From the NCBI GenBank assembly GCA_012839565.1, contig DUMZ01000016.1:1-64000 (forward strand): a DNA stretch of 64,000 nucleotides. Direction: 5' to 3'. Of this stretch, positions 60,586-64,000 are shown in pieces. The notes below the pieces were generated by a model. The model saw only the letters and a list, made by a program, of their open reading frames with translations, ran no database searches and was not told the origin of the DNA. How positions within the stretch are numbered: position 1 is the stretch's first letter; each line of letters opens with the position of its first letter. The DNA comes from Anaerolineaceae bacterium. Its GTDB lineage: Bacteria; Chloroflexota; Anaerolineae; Anaerolineales; Anaerolineaceae. The translations under genes were made by a program, and so were the position numbers.

Positions 60586-61164
60586 ATGGCACAGGTTTCT
60601 GGCATTGTTGAAGTAATAACAGGTTCTATGTTTTGCGGAAAGACGGAAGAACTCATCAGGCGATTACGACGCGCGACGATCGCAAAACAAAAAGTGGTCG
60701 TTTTTAAACCCATTATTGATGATCGTTACGCTTTCAACAAGGTTACATCGCATTCTGGTGCGGATTTTGAAGCAGTTCCCATCAATCACTCCAGTGAAAT
60801 TTATGACTTGTTGAAAGATGACGTTAATGTGGTGGGGATTGACGAGGCGCAATTTTTTGATGATGGCATTGTGGATGTCGCACAGACACTGGCTGACAAG
60901 GGTCTGCGGGTGATTGTGACCGGTCTGGATACCGATTTTCGCGGTGAACCTTTTGCGTGCATGCCCGAGATGATTGTCAAAGCGGACAAGGTGGATAAAC
61001 TGGAAGCAATTTGCATGCGCTGTGGCGAACCTGCCACACGCACTCAACGCCTGGTGAATGGGTCTCCAGCGAACTACAATGACCCTGTGGTGATTGTTGG
61101 CGCGGCGGAAATGTATGAGGCACGCTGTCGGCATTGTCATGAAGTGCCTGGAAAAGGAGAGTAA
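60586..61164 (+). CDS. tdk: thymidine kinase
   Basis: TK phosphorylates thymidine to dTMP for salvage. The 192-residue type II kinase has Walker A GSMFCGKT (13-20), DEAQFF with the catalytic Glu87, and a zinc ribbon with CMRCG and CRHC. It heads a run tdk-hpt-cca-nitroreductase with gaps of 2 nt or overlaps. A GGAGG ribosome site is present. Confidence 0.96.
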   Translation: MAQVSGIVEVITGSMFCGKTEELIRRLRRATIAKQKVVVFKPIIDDRYAFNKVTSHSGADFEAVPINHSSEIYDLLKDDVNVVGIDEAQFFDDGIVDVAQTLADKGLRVIVTGLDTDFRGEPFACMPEMIVKADKVDKLEAICMRCGEPATRTQRLVNGSPANYNDPVVIVGAAEMYEARCRHCHEVPGKGE

Positions 61165-61166
61165 TA

Positions 61167-61730
61167 ATGGCTGTACAAAAGTGGCAGGATTTCATTAAAA
61201 AAGAGTTGATTTCTGAAGAAGAACTCCAGGCGCGCATCAAAGAAATGGGCGCAGAAATTACCCGTGATTTTGCTGGCAAAGACCTGTTGGTCATCAGCAT
61301 TTTGCGGGGTGGGGTGATGATTACCGCTGACCTGATTCGCCATATTGATTTGCCTTTGGCAGTGGAATTTATGGCTGTGGCATCGTATGAGCAGGGCATG
61401 CGCCAAAGTGATGGCGATGTGCGCATTACGCTTGACCTGCGCACGCCGATTAAGGGCAGACATGTTTTGATTGTTGAAGATATTATCGACAGTGGCCATA
61501 CACTGAATTCAGTGATGGACTTGCTGCAAACCCGTAATCCTGCTTCAATCACCATTTGCGCGCTCCTGGATAAGTACGAACGGCGTGAGGTGGATGTGGA
61601 TATCCGCTACACTGGTTTTAAGATAGAAAATGAATTTGTTTTCGGTTACGGTCTGGATATCGACGAGTATTATCGCAATTTACCCTTCATAGGCACGGTG
61701 GATCTCGATAAGTATGAAGCACCCAGTTAG
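61167..61730 (+). CDS. hpt: hypoxanthine phosphoribosyltransferase
   Basis: This enzyme converts hypoxanthine or guanine with PRPP to IMP or GMP. The 187-residue PRT has LLVISILRGGVMITADL, the PRPP loop VEDIIDSGHTL (about 104-114) and DKYERREV. The family's flexible loop and FVFGYGLD near the end are present. It starts 2 nt after tdk and overlaps cca by 17 nt. Confidence 0.95.
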   Translation: MAVQKWQDFIKKELISEEELQARIKEMGAEITRDFAGKDLLVISILRGGVMITADLIRHIDLPLAVEFMAVASYEQGMRQSDGDVRITLDLRTPIKGRHVLIVEDIIDSGHTLNSVMDLLQTRNPASITICALLDKYERREVDVDIRYTGFKIENEFVFGYGLDIDEYYRNLPFIGTVDLDKYEAPS

Positions 61731-63150
61731 TCCCGAATTCGAGCGCGTTTTGCAAGCCCTGCGCGAAATCAAAGCTGATGGACAAAAGCTTTATTTGGTG
61801 GGTGGGGCTGTTCGGGATTTGTTGTTGGGCCAGCCGGTTCATGATTTTGATTTTGTAACCGCGCAAGGTTCGCGGGAACTGGCTAAAGCATTGCGCAAAA
61901 AACTGGCCGGGGCGAGTTTTGCGCTGGATGATGAACGCGGTTTTAATCGTGTGATTTTAGATGGGGGCACACCCAACGAACGCCATATTGATATCGCTGA
62001 ATTTGTAGGTGATGACTTGCAGGCGGATTTGCGGGCGCGTGATTTCACGATTAATGCCATGGTGTTGGATATCGATAATCTGGGCGTATTAATTGACCCG
62101 CTGGGTGGTGAAGCCGACCTTAAACAGGGTGTATTGCGGGAGGCATCGCCTGATGCTTTTATGAATGATCCTTTGCGTGTGATGCGTGCTGTGCGCATGG
62201 CGCAGGCGTTTAATCTGGGGATATCCTTAAAAACTTTAGAACATCTGCGCATAGCCGTTAAAGAATTGAGACGTGTTTCAGGTGAGCGCATACGCGATGA
62301 ATTCTTTAAAATCCTTGATGAAAGGGATTACGAAGCCTCACTAAGGCAGATGTGGGAACTGGGGATACTGAGTGAAATTTTCCCTTGTCTGCCTTGTTAT
62401 TCTCTGGATGGGTTAAGCGTTTCGAATCAAAAAGTTGAAAAGCTATTATTACGGGTAAAGCAGCTTGAACAGTTGTACCAAGACCTGGAAAGTGAGCAAG
62501 GGTTAGTTAGTACTTCCGCGTCCGAAAAGCAAAGACTAGCACATATCGCGCGCTGGCAAGAGCAATTAAACGTGTACCTTGATGTGCAAATCACGCCTGG
62601 CAGGACAGTCCGCAATCACTTGGTTTTAGCGGCACTTTTGCTGGATTTTGAGCCTGGAAATGCGTTGGATAGTTCTATCCAGCTTGTAGCAAATTCTTTC
62701 AAGTTAAGCAACCCGGAAAGTGATTTTTTGAGCAGGATTGAGAAAGCATTTTTGTCCGGTGTTTTTTCAGTTTCCTGTGAACGTCATTTAATTGATATGG
62801 AAGTCTATAGGCTGCTTAAAGAACTCAAAATTGCATCACCAGCTTACGCGTTACTTGGCTTGGTTTTAGCTGATACTGAATTAGAACACGCATCAAAGGC
62901 ATTAAATATTTGCCAGGAAAACAGTTTGAATTTGCTTTCAGTCTGGTTTCAGCGTGGTGGGGAGATATTGAAACCAAACTTGCTGATGGATGGCAACGAG
63001 ATTATGCATTACGCTGGCTTGGCACCAGGACCAATCATCGGCGACTTGCTGGAAAAACTCAAAGAAGCCCAGTTTTTGGGACTTATCAATACAATCGACC
63101 AGGCGAAAGCGTTTATCGACCAGGAACTGGTACAAAACAATAAGAGGTGA
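61714..63150 (+). CDS. cca: tRNA nucleotidyltransferase / poly(A) polymerase family
   Basis: The 478-residue class II nucleotidyltransferase has YLVGGAVRDLLLG, HDFDF metal-binding aspartates, RARDFTINAM, NDPLRVMRAVRMA and GERIRDEFFK. These add CCA to tRNA 3' ends; poly(A) polymerases share the head domain and cannot be excluded from sequence. The region beyond about 210 is diverged. The tRNA-Glu nearby lacks encoded CCA, consistent with a need for this enzyme. It begins inside hpt. Confidence 0.9.
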   Translation: MKHPVSPEFERVLQALREIKADGQKLYLVGGAVRDLLLGQPVHDFDFVTAQGSRELAKALRKKLAGASFALDDERGFNRVILDGGTPNERHIDIAEFVGDDLQADLRARDFTINAMVLDIDNLGVLIDPLGGEADLKQGVLREASPDAFMNDPLRVMRAVRMAQAFNLGISLKTLEHLRIAVKELRRVSGERIRDEFFKILDERDYEASLRQMWELGILSEIFPCLPCYSLDGLSVSNQKVEKLLLRVKQLEQLYQDLESEQGLVSTSASEKQRLAHIARWQEQLNVYLDVQITPGRTVRNHLVLAALLLDFEPGNALDSSIQLVANSFKLSNPESDFLSRIEKAFLSGVFSVSCERHLIDMEVYRLLKELKIASPAYALLGLVLADTELEHASKALNICQENSLNLLSVWFQRGGEILKPNLLMDGNEIMHYAGLAPGPIIGDLLEKLKEAQFLGLINTIDQAKAFIDQELVQNNKR

Positions 63151-63151
63151 A

Positions 63152-63694
63152 ATGATGAAAAATGAAGCGATCATAGATGCTATTTATGCCCGCAGAAGCA
63201 TCCGGAAATTTACGGACGAAGCTGTCAGCGATGAGCACATTGACATTCTTTTGAAAGCTGCTATGGCCGCGCCCAGCGCGACGAATGCCCAGCCCTGGCG
63301 TTTCGTGGTCACACGTGACCCTAAACGTCTGGCTGCAATTCGCAAGGAAATGCCCGCAGGGAAAATCAATGCGCCGCTGGCCATTTTAGTTTGTGCGGAT
63401 CTCACGATTTTCAAACGACCGATTACCGAACGGTTTTGGACGCAAGACTGCTCAGCGGCAACACAGAACATTTTGCTAGCCGCGGTAGGTCTGGGGTTGG
63501 GTACGGTGTGGTGTGGGGTGCATCCGGTGCCACTCATCGAAAAACGCATGGAGAAGCTCTTGGACTTGCCGGCGAACGTAAAAGTGCTTAATGTTATTTA
63601 CATTGGACACCCGGCTGAAGAGAAAGAAGCACGTACGCAATATGACGCCAACAAGGTTTTTAAGGACCGTTATGGCGAGCCCTGGCAGGATTAA
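63152..63694 (+). CDS. nitroreductase family protein
   Basis: The 180-residue flavoprotein begins (M)MKNEAIIDAIYARRSIRKF, with SATNAQPW, DCSAATQNILLAAVGLGLGTVW and IGHPAEEK, the FMN-binding pattern of NAD(P)H nitroreductases. The physiological electron acceptor is unknown. It starts 1 nt after the cca stop (AGAGGTG site); ATG at 63155 is an equal start. Confidence 0.93.
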   Translation: MMKNEAIIDAIYARRSIRKFTDEAVSDEHIDILLKAAMAAPSATNAQPWRFVVTRDPKRLAAIRKEMPAGKINAPLAILVCADLTIFKRPITERFWTQDCSAATQNILLAAVGLGLGTVWCGVHPVPLIEKRMEKLLDLPANVKVLNVIYIGHPAEEKEARTQYDANKVFKDRYGEPWQD

Positions 63695-63731
63695 AACACG
63701 CCAAGTCTTATAAGATATTTCATATTTCAAT

Positions 63732-63752
63732 AAAATGCGGGGTTCCCGTTTT
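63732..63752 (+). terminator. possible terminator after the nitroreductase gene
   Basis: AAAA-TG-CGGG and CCCG-TTTT form a short interrupted stem with a GTT loop, about 40 nt past the stop codon. It is weak but fits the end of the tdk-cca run. Confidence 0.4.
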
Positions 63753-63901
63753 GAGTGTGTAAATATAGTATAAGAATCTAAGTTAATTCAAGCATTTAAG
63801 TAGAAACTTTGCAGGTAAACAAGGGCTATACGTGGTATCATTCATAGTTGCGAAAACAACTGAAACGTTCGCGCGTTTCGATAAAACTTTATGGAGGAAC
63901 A

Positions 63902-64000
63902 ATGACAGATAAAAAATGGGTTTATTTATTCAGCGAGGTTGACCAAGCCGAAGCTTACGCTGGCACCTGGGATGGTGTGCGCGGTTTATTAGGTGGCAAG
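63902..64000 (+). CDS. ppdK: pyruvate, phosphate dikinase (5' part)
   Basis: The first 33 codons are present; the gene runs off the window. The sequence KKWVYLFSEVDQAEAY and WDGVRGLLGGK match the N-terminus of PPDK, which makes phosphoenolpyruvate from pyruvate, ATP and phosphate. A GGAGG site is 4 nt upstream. The spacer 63753-63901 shows no clear gene. Confidence 0.85.
   Translation, partial: MTDKKWVYLFSEVDQAEAYAGTWDGVRGLLGGK

Noticed and set aside
62990..63151. Longer nitroreductase reading frame
   Set aside because: The extension lies inside cca in another frame and has no homologous look; the MMKNEAI start has an SD.

Overview
This is a 64-kb chromosomal stretch from a bacterium, most likely a Chloroflexota of class Anaerolineae. 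The lineage call is an inference. It rests on the cell-division cluster architecture (fused MurC-MurB, no murE), a vitamin B12-dependent ribonucleotide reductase next to nrdR, Asp23/YloV and ComM neighbours, secreted proteases with a C-terminal YLPVI-type tail, and moderate GC. No 16S rRNA is present. Nearly everything is ordinary core genome with short intergenic gaps. Clear exceptions are one AT-rich defence-type gene (about 25.0-28.0 kb) and one repeat-rich intergenic region (about 45.1-45.9 kb).

Layout. (1) 0.2-20.3 kb, minus strand: a division and cell-wall (dcw) operon reading mraZ-rsmH-ftsL-like-ftsI-murF-mraY-murD-ftsW-murG-murC/murB fusion-ddl-ftsQ-ftsA-ftsZ. Most genes overlap or abut. 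It is driven from a sigma70-like promoter followed by 10-bp AAAGTG-type repeats that fit a MraZ operator. Downstream is a separate nrdR-nrdJ unit with its own promoter and two NrdR-box-like sites 31 bp apart. (2) 20.6-24.8 kb: a membrane Ser/Thr kinase, rpe, rpmB (opposite strand), an Asp23 protein and a FakA/YloV protein. (3) 25.0-28.0 kb: a 1000-residue reverse transcriptase fused to a nitrilase (DRT type 1/UG1-like), inserted between yloV and recG. (4) 28.2-41.8 kb: recG, coaD, a coiled-coil protein, then on the minus strand lon, folC and a three-gene set made of a TPR/membrane/SH3-like protein and two divergent protein-kinase-like proteins. (5) 42-58 kb: serC with a structured leader, an M64 secreted peptidase, a repeat-rich spacer, two unknown exported proteins, comM, a methyltransferase, a gingipain-like C25 peptidase, a CapA-like lipoprotein, a trans-sulfuration PLP enzyme, an ADP-ribosylglycohydrolase-family protein and tRNA-Glu. 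(6) 58.4-64 kb: a small lipoprotein, rplU-rpmA-rpmE (the L31 carries an extra RNA polymerase alpha-CTD-like domain), tdk-hpt-cca-nitroreductase, and the start of pyruvate phosphate dikinase.

How it fits together. Region 1 makes lipid II precursors (MurC, B, D, F, MraY, MurG, Ddl), flips or polymerises and cross-links them (FtsW, FtsI), and places septation (FtsZ, A, Q, L). The nrd unit supplies dNTPs, and tdk and hpt supply salvage nucleotides. The most interesting items are the RT-nitrilase gene with a nested hairpin just upstream, the L31-alphaCTD fusion, two repeat families (one with a copy inside the recG linker), the apparent regulatory leaders of serC and rplU, and the shared C-terminal tail of the secreted proteases. 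All positions, motifs and hairpins were read by eye; no database search or folding program was run.
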